From Pontederia crassipes (taxonomy: Eukaryota > Streptophyta > Magnoliopsida > Commelinales > Pontederiaceae), in contig JAUKPH010000022.1 of assembly GCA_030549335.1 (NCBI GenBank), positions 496,001 to 560,000 on the forward strand: a DNA stretch of 64,000 bases, written 5' to 3'. This document shows, piece after piece, positions 1-10,100 of the stretch; position 1 is the first letter of the stretch; each line of letters starts with the position of its first letter. The notes beneath the pieces are model-generated. The model was not told the DNA's origin. It did no database searches and saw only the letters and a program-made list of their open reading frames with translations. The translations under genes were made by a program, and so were the position numbers.

Positions 1-10
1 AAAGTTCTAA

Positions 11-16
11 AGATCT
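11..16. other. BglII site AGATCT present in most units
   Basis: AGATCT at unit positions 11-16 is kept in most units. Digestion would therefore give a 148-bp ladder. Loss variants are AATGATCT and AACGATCT (GATC kept), AGATCAATC, AGATCCATC, and AAGTTCTATC (near 14,503 and 36,220). These variants mark particular blocks and are useful for following duplications. Confidence 0.9.
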
Positions 17-53
17 ATCACCTCTTAGAACACCCAAAGGTTGTAATAAGTGT

Positions 54-66
54 CTATAACTTATAG
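54..66. other. Dyad CTATAA-C-TTATAG, present in most units
   Basis: Unit positions 54-66 form an inverted repeat with two 6-bp arms around a single central base. In the TATAAATTATAG variants of domain B only the central base changes (C to A), so the arms stay intact. Variants that break an arm exist (CTTGTAG, CTTATACC, CTAAAACTTATAG) but are a minority. The symmetry would suit a dimeric DNA-binding protein or a cruciform. No known binding protein is assigned. Confidence 0.8.
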
Positions 67-77
67 CTTTGAAACTA

Positions 78-92
78 ACTCTAAGACTCTAA
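78..92 (+). repeat. Short direct repeat ACTCTAA-G-ACTCTAA inside each unit
   Basis: Unit positions 78-84 and 86-92 are the same heptamer separated by one G. Most of the small indels I noticed in the window fall in this element (13,981, 17,091, 20,341, 22,711, 29,961, 30,991 and 40,431), and the 32-bp deletion at 35,291 begins in it. This is the pattern expected of slippage between short direct repeats. Confidence 0.85.
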
Positions 93-123
93 TCCCCAAG
101 AGCTTTATCTTTGATTATAACGG

Positions 124-140
124 TTCTACTTCGGTTTGAA
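124..140 (+). other. Hairpin-capable segment with C(TTCG)G loop
   Basis: TTCAACTTCGGTTTGAA can fold as TTCAAC and GTTTGAA closing a TTCG loop, with one bulged T: C-G, A-T, A-T, bulge, C-G, T-A, T-A. C(UUCG)G is a known very stable RNA tetraloop. The common variant CTACGG keeps the UNCG loop family, whereas CTTTGG and the domain A ATTTCGG variant weaken the closing pair. Whether the satellite is transcribed cannot be read from the sequence, and the stem is short. Confidence 0.4.
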
Positions 141-148
141 ATAGAGTT

Positions 149-295
149 AAAGTTCTAAAGATCTATCACCACATAGGACACCCAAAGGTTGTAATAAGTA
201 TCTATAACTTGTAGTTTGAACCTAACTCTAAGACTCTAATCCCCATGAGCGTTATCTTTGATTGTAACGGTTCAACTTCGGTTTGAAATAGAGTT
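149..295 (+). repeat. 147-bp unit (one-base deletion)
   Basis: This unit reads CTTGTAGTTTGAACC where others read CTTGTAGCTTTGAACC, so it is 147 bp long. It belongs to the CACCACATAGG class with CTTGTAG, which breaks the dyad. The same class recurs near 3,410, 5,630, 14,945, 15,680 and 25,605. Confidence 0.85.
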
Positions 296-1215
296 AAAGT
301 TCTAAAGATCTATCACCTCTTAGGGCACCCAAAGGTTGTAATAAGTATCTATAACTTATAGCTTTGAACCTTACTCTAAGACTCTAATCCCCAAGAGCGT
401 TATCTTTGATTGTAACGGTTCAACTTCGGTTTGAAATAGAGTTAAAGTTTTAAAGATCTATCACCTCTTAGGGCACCCAAAGGTTGTAATAAGTATCTAT
501 AACTTATAGCTTTGAACCTTACTCTAAGTCTCTAATCCCCAAAAGCGTTATCTTTGATTGTAACGGTTCAACTTCGGTATGAAATAGAGTTAAAGTTCTA
601 AAGATCTATCACCTCTTAGGGCACCCAAAGGTTGTAATAAGTGTCTATAACTTATAGCTTTGAACCTTACTCAAAGACTCTAATCCCCAAGAGCGTTATC
701 TTTGATTGTAACGGTTCAACTTCGGTTTGAAATAGAGTTAAAGTTCTAAAGATCTATCACCTCTTAGGGAACCCAAAGGTTGTAATAAGTATCTATAACT
801 TATAGCTTTGAACCTTACTCTAAGACTCTAATCCCCAAGAGCGTTATCTTTGATTGTAACGGTTCAATTTCGGTTTGAAATAGAGTTAAAGTTCTAAAGA
901 TCTATCACCTCTTAGGGCACCCAAAGGTTGTAATAAGTGTCTATAACTTATAGCTTTGAACCTTACTCAAAGACTCTAATCCCCAAGAGCGTTATCTTTG
1001 ATTGTAACGGTTCAACTTCGGTTTGAAATAGAGTTAAAGTTCTAATGATCTATCACCTCTTAGGAAACCCAAAGGTTGTAATAAGTATCTATAACTTATA
1101 GCTTTGAACCTTACTCTAAGACTCTAATCCCCAAGAGCATTATCTTGAATTGTAACGGTTCAATTTCGGTTTGAAATAGAGTTAAAGTTCTAAAGATCTA
1201 TCACCTCTTAGGGAA
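296..1215 (+). repeat. Dispersed block, first copy (partner at 13,467-14,376)
   Basis: About six units share rare markers in the same order with 13,467-14,376: AAAGTTTTAAAG, then CTCTAAGTCTCTAATCC with GGTATGAAATAG, then GTGTCT with ACTCAAAGACTC, and finally TAATGATC with TTAGGAAACCC and GAGCATTATC. The offset is 13,171 bp (89 units less one base), falling to 13,161 after the 10-bp deletion near 13,990. Left of 296 and right of about 1,215 the two places no longer match. Confidence 0.75.
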
Positions 1216-1799
1216 CCCAAGGGTTGTAATAAGTATCTATAACTTATAGCTTTGAACCTTACTCTAAGACTCTAATCCCCAAGAGCGTTATCTTTGATTG
1301 TAACGGTTCAACTTCGGTTTCAAATAGAGTTAAAGTTCTAATTATCTATCACCTCTTAGGGAACCCAAAGGTTGTAATAAGTATCTATAACTTATAGCTT
1401 TGAACCTTACTCTAAGACTCTAATCCCCAAGAGCGTTATCTTGGATTGTAACTGTTCAATTTCGGTTTGAAATAGAGTTAAAGTTCTAAAGATCTATCAC
1501 CTCTTAGGGAACCCAAAGGTTGTAATAAGTATCTATAACTTATAGCTTTGAACCTTACCCTAAGACTCTAATCCCCAAGAGCGTTATCTTGGATTGTAAC
1601 GGTTCAATTTCGGTTTGAAATAGAGTTAAAGTTCTAAAGATCTATCACCTCTTAGGGCACCCAAAGGTTGTAATAAGTATCTATAACTTATAGCTTTGAA
1701 CCTAACTCTAAGACTCTAATCCCCAAGAGCGTTATCTTTGATTGTAACGGTTCAACTTCGGTTTGAAATAGAGTAAAAGTTCTAAAGATCTATCACCTC

Positions 1800-3650
1800 T
1801 TAGAACACCCAAAGGTTGTAATAAGTGTCTATAACTTATAGCTTTGAAACTAACTCTAAGACTCTAATCCCCAAGAGCTTTATCTTTAATTATAACGGTT
1901 CTACTTCGGTTTGAAATAGAGTTAAAGTTCTAAAGATCTATCACCTCTTAGGACACCCAAAGGTTGTAATAAGTGTCTATAACTTATAGCTTTGAACATT
2001 ACTCTATTACTCTAATCCCCAAGAGCGTTATCTTTGATTGTAACGGTTCAACTTTGGTTTGAAATAGAGTTAAAGTTCTAAGGATCTATCACCTCCTAGG
2101 ACACCCAAAGGATGTAATAAGTATCTATAACTTATAGCTTTGAACCTTACTCTAAGGCTCTAATCCCCATTAGCGTAATCTTTGATTGTAACGGTTCAAC
2201 TTCGGTTTGAAATAGAGTTAAAGTTCTAATGATCTATCACCTCTTAGGTAACCAAAAGGTTGTAATAAGTATCTATAACTTATAGCTTTGAACCTTACTC
2301 TAAGACTCTAATCCCCAAGAGCGTTATCTTGGATTGTAACGGTTCAATTTCGGTTTGAAATAGAGTTAAAGTTCTAAAGATCTATCACCTCTTAGGGCAC
2401 CCAAAGGTTGTAATAAGTATCTATAACTTATAGCTTTGAACCTTACTCTAAGACTCTAATCCCCAAGAGCGTTATCTCTGATTGTAACGGTTCAACTTCG
2501 GTTTGAAATAGAGTTAAAGTTCTAATGATCTATCACCTCTTAGGAAACCCAAAGGTTGTAATAAGTATCTATAACTTATAGCTTTGAACCTTACTCTAAG
2601 ACTCTAATCCCCAAGAGCGTTATCTTGGATTGTAACGGTTCAATTTCGGTTTGAAATAGAGTTAAAGTTCTAAAGATCTATCACCTCTTAGGGAACCCAG
2701 AGGTTGTAATATGTATCTATAACTTATAGCTTTGAACCTTACTCTAAGACTCTAATCCCCAAGAGCGTTATCTCTGATTGTAACGGTTCAATTTCGGTTT
2801 GAAATAGAGTTAAAGTTCTAAAGATCTATCACCTCTTAGAACACCCAAAGGTTGTAATAAGTATCTATAACTTATAGCTTTGAACCTTACTCTAAGACTC
2901 TAATCCCCAAGAGCGTTATCTTGGATTGTAACGGTTCAATTTCGGTTTGAAATAGAGTTAAAGTTCTAAAGATCTATCACCTCTTAGGGAACCCAAAGGT
3001 TGTAATAAGTATCTATAACTTATAGCTTTGAACCTTACTCTAAGACTCTAATCCCCAAGAGCGTCATCATTGATTGTAACGGTTCAACTTCGGTTTGAAA
3101 TAGAGTAAAAGTTCTAAAGATCTATCACCTCTTAGAACACCCAAAGGTTGTAATAAGTGTCTATAACTTATAGCTTTGAAACTAACTCTATGACTCTAAT
3201 CCCCAAGAGTGTTATCTTTGATTGTAACGGTTCAACTTCGGTTTGAAATAGAGTTAAAGTTCTAAAGATCTATCACCTCTTAGAACACCCAAAGGTTGTA
3301 ATAAGTGTCTATAACTTATAGCTTTGAAACTAACTCTAAGACTCTAATCCCCAAGAGCTTTATCTTTGATTATAACGGTCCTACTTCGGTTTGAAATAGA
3401 GTTAAAGTTCTAAAGATCTATCACCACATAGGACACCCAAAGGTTGTATTAATTATCTATAACTTGTAGCTTTGAACCTAACTCTAAGACTCTAATCCCC
3501 AAGAGCGTTATCTTTAATTGTAACGGTTCAACTTCGGTTTGAAATAGAGTTAAAGTTCTAAAGATCTATCACCTCTTAGGACACGCAAAGGTTGTAATAA
3601 GTATCAATAACTTATAGCTTTGAACCTTACTCTAAGACTCTAATCCCCAA
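1800..3650 (+). repeat. 13-15 unit duplication, left copy
   Basis: This block matches about 3,700-5,868. The offset is 1,924 bp (13 units) at the GAACATTACTCTATTACTC unit (1,951 and 3,875), 2,072 (14 units) at TAATGATC and CCCAGAGGTTGTAATATG (2,521/4,593 and 2,691/4,763), and 2,220 (15 units) at GCGTCATCATTG (3,061/5,281). Single units were therefore gained inside the right copy, or lost here. One visible cause is that the CACCTCCTAGG...GGATG unit occurs once here (near 2,089) but twice in a row there (near 4,013 and 4,161). Confidence 0.75.
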
Positions 3651-3699
3651 GAGCGTTATCTTTGATTGTAACGGTTCAACTTTGGTTTGAAATAGAGTA

Positions 3700-5868
3700 A
3701 AAGTTCTAAAGATCTATCACCTCTTAGAACACCCAAAGGTTGTAATAAGTGTCTATAACTTATAGCTTTGAAACTAACTCTAAGACTCTAATCCCCAAGA
3801 GCTTTATCTTTGATTATAACGGTTCTACTTCGGTTTGAAATAGAGTTAAAGTTCTAAAGATCTATCACCTCTTAGGACACCCAAAGGTTGTAATAAATGT
3901 CTATAACTTATAGCTTTGAACATTACTCTATTACTCTAATCCCCAAGAGCGTTATCTTTGATCGTAACGGTTCAACTTCGGTTTGAAATAGAGTTAAAGT
4001 TCTAAAGATCTATCACCTCCTAGGACACCCAAAGGATGTAATAAGTATCTATAACTTATAGCTTTGAACCTTAATCTGAGGCTCTAATCCCCATTAGCGT
4101 AATCTTTGATTGTAACGGTTCAACTTCGGTTTGAAATAGAGTTAAAGTTCTAAAGATCTATCACCTCCTAGGACACCCAAAGGATGTAATAAGTATCTAT
4201 AACTTATAGCTTTGAACCTTACTCTAAGGCTCTATTCCCCATTAGCGAAATCTTTGATTGTAACGGTTCAACTTCGGTTTGAAATAGAGTTAAAGTTCTA
4301 ATGATCTATCACCTCTTAGGGAACCCAAAGGTTGTAATAAGTATCTATAACTTATAGCTTTGAACCTTACTCTAAGACTCTAATCCCCAAGAGCGTTATC
4401 TTGGATTGTAACGGTTCAATTTCGGTTTGAAATAGAGTTAAAGTTCTAAAGATCTCTCACCTCTTAGGGCACCCAAAGGTTGTAATAAGTGTCTATAACT
4501 TATAGCTTTGAACCTTACTCAAAGACTCTAATCCCCAAGAGCGTTATCTTTGATTGTAACGGTTCAACTTCGGTTTGAAATAGAGTTAAAGTTCTAATGA
4601 TCTATCACCTCTTAGGGAACCCAAAGGTTGTAATAAGTATCTATAACTTATAGCTTTGAACCTTACTCTAAGACTCTAATCCCCAAGAGCGTTATCTTGG
4701 ATTGTAACGGTTCAATTTCGGTTTGAAATAGAGTTAAAGTTCTAAAGATCTATCACCTCTTAGGGAACCCAGAGGTTGTAATATGTATCTATAACTTATA
4801 GCTTTGAACCTTACTCTAAGACTCTAATCCTCAAGAGCGTTATCTCTGATTGTAACTGTTCAACTTCGGTTTGAAATAGAGTTAAAGTTCTAAAGATCTA
4901 TCACCTCTTAGAACACCCAAAGGTTGTAATAAGTATCTATAACTTATAGCTTTGAACCTTACTCTAAGACTCTAATCCCCAAGAGCGTTATCTTGGATTG
5001 TAACGGTTCAATTTCGGTTTGAAATAGAGTTAAAGTTCTAAAGATCTATCACCTCTTAGGGAACCCAAAGGTTGTAATAAGTATCTATAACTTATAGCTT
5101 TGAACCTTACTCTAAGACTCTAATCCCCAAGAGCGTTATCTCTGATTGTAACGGTTCAACTTCGGTTTGAAATAGAGTTAAAGTTCTAAAGATCTATCAC
5201 CTCTTAGGGCACCCAAGGGTTGTAATAAGTATCTATAAATTATAGCTTAGAACCTTACTCTAAGACTCTAATCCCCAAGAGCGTCATCATTGATTGTAAC
5301 GGTTCAACTTCGGTTTGAAATAGAGTAAAAGTTCTAAAGATCTATCACCTCTTAGAACACCCAAAGGTTGTAATAAGTGTCTATAACTTATAGCTTTGAA
5401 ACTAACTCTATGACTTTAATCCCCAAGAGCGTTATCTTTGACTGTAACGGTTCAACTTCGGTTTGAAATAGAGTTAAAGTTCTAAAGATCTATCACCTCT
5501 TAGAACACCCAAAGGTTGTAATAAGTGTCTATAACTTATAGCTTTGAAACTAACTCTAAGACTCTAATCCCCAAGAGCTTTATCTTTGATTATAACGGTT
5601 CTACTTCGGTTTGAAATAGAGTTAAAGTTCTAAAGATCTATCACCACATAGGACACCCAAAGGTTGTAATAAGTATCTATAACTTGTAGCTTTGAACCTA
5701 ACTCTAAGACTCTAATCCCCAAGAGCGTTATCTTTGATTGTAACGGTTCAACTTCGGTTCGAAATAGAGTTAAAGTTCTGAAGATCTATCACCTCTTACG
5801 ACACCCAAAGGTTGTAATAAGTATCTATAACTTATAGCTTTGAACCTTACTCTAAGACTCTAATCCCA
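3700..5868 (+). repeat. 13-15 unit duplication, right copy
   Basis: This is the right-hand partner of 1,800-3,650, longer by two units. The match ends near 5,868, where this copy switches to AATCCCAAGAGCG and TTGGATT. The haplotype GCGTCATCATTG, GAGTAAAAGTTC, TTAGAACACCC, GAAACTAACTCTATGAC seen here at 5,281 also occurs at 3,061, 14,593, 24,510 and 26,434, so it is a widely copied segment of domain A. Confidence 0.75.
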
Positions 5869-6235
5869 AGAGCGTTATCTTGGATTGTAACGGTTCAATT
5901 TCGGTTTGAAATAGAGTTAAAGTTCTAAAGATCTATCACCTCTTAGGGCACCCAAATGTTGTAATAAGTATCTATAACTTATAGCTTTGAACCTTACTCT
6001 AAGACTCTAATCCCCAAGAGCGTTATCTTTGATTGTAACGGTTCAACTACGGTTTGAAATAGAGTTAAAGTTCTAAAGATCTATCACCTCTTAGGACACC
6101 CAAAGGTTGTAATAAGTGTCTATAACTTATAGCTTTGAACCTAACTCTAAGACTCTAATCCCCAAGAGCGTTATCTTTGATTGTAACGGTTCAACTTCGA
6201 TTTGAAATAGAGTTAAAGTTCTAAAGATCTATCAT
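5281..6235 (+). repeat. Dispersed block, first copy (partner at 14,593-15,547)
   Basis: This block aligns with 14,593-15,547 at a constant offset of 9,312 bp. Shared rare markers in order are GCGTCATCATTG (5,281/14,593), TAATCCCAAGAGCG lacking one C (5,861/15,173), CCCAAATGTTG (5,951/15,263) and CAACTTCGATTTG (near 6,195/15,507). The match ends where this copy reads TCATCTCTTAGGGC and the partner TCACCTCTTAGGAC. Confidence 0.78.
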
Positions 6236-7880
6236 CTCTTAGGGCACCCAAAGGTTGTAATAAGTATCTATAACTTATAGCTTTGAACCTTACTCTAAGA
6301 CTCTAATCCCCAAGAGCGTTATCTTTGATTGTAACGGTTCAACTTCGGTTTGAAATGGAGTTAAAGTTCTAAAGATCTATGACCACCTAGGACACCAAAA
6401 GGTTGTAATAAGTATCTATAACTTATAGCTTTGAACCTTACTCTAAGTCTCTAATCCCCAAAAGCGTTATCTTTGATTGTAACGGTTCAACTTCGGTATG
6501 AAATAGAGTTAAAGTTCTAAAGATCTATCACCTCTTAGGGCACCCAAAGGTTGTAATAAGTATCTATAACTTATAGCTTTAAACCTTACTCTAAGACTCT
6601 AATCCCCAAGAGCGTTAACTTTGATTGTAACGGTTCAACTACGGTTTGAAATAGAGTTAAAGTTCTAATGATCTATCACCTCTTAGGGAACCCAAAGGTT
6701 GTAATAAGTATCTATAACTTATAGCCTTGAACCTTACTCTAAGACTCTAATCCCCAAGAGCGTTATCTTGGATTGTAACGGTTCAATTTCGGTTTGAAAT
6801 AGAGTTAAAGTTCTAAAGATCTATCACCTCTTAGGGCACCCGAAGGTTGTAATAAGTATCTATAACTTATAGCTTTGAACCTTACTCTAAGACTCTAATC
6901 CCCAAGAGCGTTATCTTGGATTGTAACGGTTCAATTTCGGTTTGAAATAGAGTTAAAGTTCTAAAGATCTATCACCTCTTAGGGCATCCAAAGGTTGTAA
7001 TAAGTACCTATAACTTATAGCTTTGAACCTTACTCTAAGACTCTAATCCCCAAGAGCGTTATCTTTGATTGTAACGGTTCAATTTCGGTTTGAAATAGAG
7101 TTAAAGTTTTAAAGATCTATCACCTCTTAGGGCACCCAAAGGTTGTAATAAGTATCTATAACTTATACCTTTGAACCTTACTCTAAGACTCTAATCCCCC
7201 AAAAGCGTTATCTTTGATTATAACGGTTCAACTACGGTTTGAAATAGAGTTAAAGTCTAAAGATCTATCACCACTTTGGACACCCAAAGGTTGTAATAAG
7301 TATCTATAACTTGTAGCTTTGAACCTAACTCTAAGACTCTAATCTCCAAGAGCGTTATCTTTGATTGTAACGGTTCAACTTCGGTTTGAAATAGAGTTAA
7401 AGTTCTAAAGATCTATCACCTCTTAGGGAACCCAAAGGTTGTAATAAGTATCTATAACTTATAGCTTTGAACCTTACTCTAAGACTCTAATCCCCAAGAG
7501 CGTTATCTTGGATTGTAACGGTTCAATTTCGGTTTCAAATAGAGTTAAATTTCTAAAGATCTATCACCTCTTAGGGCACCCGAAGGTTGTAATAAGTATC
7601 TATAACTTATAGCTTTGAACCTTACTCTAAGACTCTAATCCCCAAGAGCGTTATCTTGGATTGTAACGATTCAATTTCGGTTTGAAATAGAGTTAAAGTT
7701 CTAAAGATCTATCACCTCTTAGGGCACCCGAAGGTTGTAATAAGTATCTATAACTTATAGCTTTGAACCTTACTCTAAGACTCTAATCCCCAAGAGCGTT
7801 ATCTTGGATTGTAACGGTTCAATTTCGGTTTGAAATAGAGTTAAAGTTCTAAAGATCTATCACCTCTTAGGGCATCCAAT

Positions 7881-10100
7881 GGTTGTAATAAGTATCTATA
7901 ACTTATAGCTTTGAACCTTACTCTAAGACTCTAATCCCCAAGAGCGTTATCTTTGATTGTAACGGTTCAATTTCGGTTTGAAATAGAGTTAAAGTTTTAA
8001 AGATCTATCACCTCTTAGGGCACCCAAAGGTTGTAATAAGTATCTATAACTTATACCTTTGAACCTTACTCTAAGACTCTAATCCCCCAAAAGCGTTATC
8101 TTTGATTATAACGGTTCAACTACGGTTTGAAATAGAGTTAAAGTCTAAAGATCTATCACCACTTAGGACACCCAAAGGTTGTAATAAGTATCTATAAATT
8201 GTAGTTTTGAACCTAACTCTAAGACTCTAATCTCCAAGAGCGTTATCTTTGATTGTAACGGTTCAACTTCGGTTTGAAATAGAGTTAAAGTTCTAAAGAT
8301 CTATCACCTCTTAGGGAACCCAAAGGTTGTAATAAGTATCTATAACTTATAGCTTTGAACCTTACTCTAAGACTCTAATCCCCAAGAGCGTCATCATTGA
8401 TTGTAACGGTTCAACTTCGGTTTGAAATAGAGTAAAAGTTCTAAAGATCTATCACCTCTTAGGACACCCAAAGGTTGTAATAAGTGTCTATAACTTATAG
8501 CTTTGAACCTAACTCTAAGACTCTAATCCCCAAGAGCGTTATCTTCGATTGTAACGGTTCAACTTCGATTTGAAATAGAGTTAAAGTTCTTAAGATCTAT
8601 CACCTCTTAGGACACCCAAAGGTTCTAATAAGTATCTATAACTTATAGCTTTGAACCTTACTCTAAGACTCTAATCCCCAAGAGCGTTATCTTGGATTGT
8701 AACGGTTCAATTTCGGTTTGAAATAGAGTTAAAGTTCTAAAGATCTATCACTTCTTAGGGCATCCAAAGGTTGTAATAAGTATCTATAACTTATAGCTTT
8801 GAACCTTACTCTAAGACTCTAATCCCCAAGAGCGTTATCTTTGATTGTAACGGTTCAATTTCGGTTTGAAATAGAGTTAAAGTTTTAAAGATCTATCACC
8901 TCTTAGGGCACCCAAAGGTTGTAATAAGTATCTATAACTTATACCTTTGAACCTTACTCTAAGACTCTAATCCCCCAAAAGCGTTATCTTTGATTATAAC
9001 GGTTCAACTACGGTTTGAAATAGAGTTAAAGTCTAAAGATCTATCACCACTTAGGACACCCAAAGGTTGTAATAAGTATCTATAACTTGTAGCTTTGAAC
9101 CTAACTCTAAGACTCTAATCTCCAAGAGCGTTATCTTTTATTGTAACGGTTCAACTTCGGTTTGAAATAGAGTTAAAGTTCTAAAGATCTATCACCTCTT
9201 AGGGAACCCAAAGGTTGTAATAAGTATCTATAACTTATAGCTTTGAACCTTACTCTAAGACTCTAATCCCCAAGAGCGTTATCTTGGATTGTAACGGTTC
9301 AATTTCGGTTTGAAATAGAGTTAAAGTTCTAACGATCTATCATCTCTTAGGGCACGCAAGGGTTGTAATAAGTATCTATAACTTATAGCTTTGAACCTTA
9401 CTCTAAGACTCTAATCCCCAAGAGCGTTATCTTTGATTGTAACGGTTCAACTTTGGTTTGAAATAGAGTAAAAGTTCTAAAGATCTATCACCTCTTAGAA
9501 CACCCAAAGGTTGTAATAAGTGTCTATAACTTATAGCTTTGAAACTAACTCTAAGACTCTAATCCCCAAGAGCTTTATCTTTGATTATAACGGTTCTACT
9601 TCGGTTTGAAATAGAGTTAAAGTTCTAAAGATCTATCACCTCTTAGGACACCCAAAGGTTGTAATAAATGTCTATAACTTATAGCTTTGAACATTACTCT
9701 ATTACTCTAATCCCCAAGAGCGTTATCTTTGATCGTAACGGTTCAACTTCGGTTTGAAATAGAGTTAAAGTTCTAAAGATCTATCACCTCCTAGGACACC
9801 CAAAGGATGTAATAAGTATCTATAACTTATAGCTTTGAACCTTAATCTGAGGCTCTAATCCCCATTAGCGTAATCTTTGATTGTAACGGTTCAACTTCGG
9901 TTTGAAATAGAGTTAAAGTTCTAAAGATCTATCACCTCCTTGGACACCCAAAGGATGTAATAAGTATCTATAACTTATAGCTTTGAACCTTACTCTAAGG
10001 CTCTATTCCCCATTAGCGAAATCTTTGATTGTAACGGTTCAACTTCGGTTTGAAATAGAGTTAAAGTTCTAATGATCTATCACCTCTTAGGGAACCCAAA
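7881..10100 (+). repeat. 15-unit (2,220-bp) tandem duplication, copy 1
   Basis: This stretch is near-identical to 10,101-12,320 at a constant offset of exactly 2,220 bp. Markers in order: AAAGTTTTAAAG with CTTATACC, AATCCCCCAAAAGCG with AAAGTCTAAAG, CTTGTAG with AATCTCCAAG, GCGTCATCATTG with GAGTAAAAG, TTCTTAAGATC with GGTTCTAATAAG, TAACGATCTATCATCTC, TAATAAATG with ATTACTCTATTACTC, and two CCTCC units with CCATTAGCG. I noticed about five substitutions (near 8,198, 8,215, 8,752, 9,051 and 9,931), roughly 99.8% identity. Left of 7,881 the match stops (CATCCAAT against AACCCAAA). Confidence 0.93.

Larger units (their letters stand above)
1..148 (+). repeat. Reference monomer and its internal landmarks
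   Basis: This first complete unit sets the coordinates used below (unit position 1 is the first A of AAAGTTCTAA). Consensus landmarks are: AGATCT (BglII) at 11-16; a variable block TCACCTCTTAGGGCACCC at about 18-35; GGTTGTAATAAGT at 39-51; dyad CTATAACTTATAG at 54-66; GCTTTGAACC at 66-75; ACTCTAA repeated at 78-84 and 86-92; AATCCCCAAGAGCG at 91-104; GATTGTAACGGTTCAACTTC at 113-132; and GGTTTGAAATAGAGTT at 133-148. The three consensus CpGs are at 103, 121 and 132. This particular unit is a variant with TTAGAACACCC, GTGTCT, GAAACTAACTC, GAGCTTTATC and GATTATAACGGTTCTAC, a haplotype that recurs through domain A (for example near 3,270, 5,490, 9,490, 11,710 and 14,800). Confidence 0.97.

Noticed and set aside
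54..66. TATA-type promoter at TATAACTTATA
   Set aside because: The motif recurs in every unit of a satellite array without any gene downstream. It is better described as a dyad.
122..132. tRNA gene
   Set aside because: Only a B-box-like T-arm segment is present. No acceptor stem, anticodon arm or properly spaced A box can be drawn in the unit.
124..148. CENP-B box
   Set aside because: CTTCGG gives the TTCG start, but the A and CGGG required downstream of it are missing (the sequence continues GTTTGAAATAGAG). The reverse strand fares no better.
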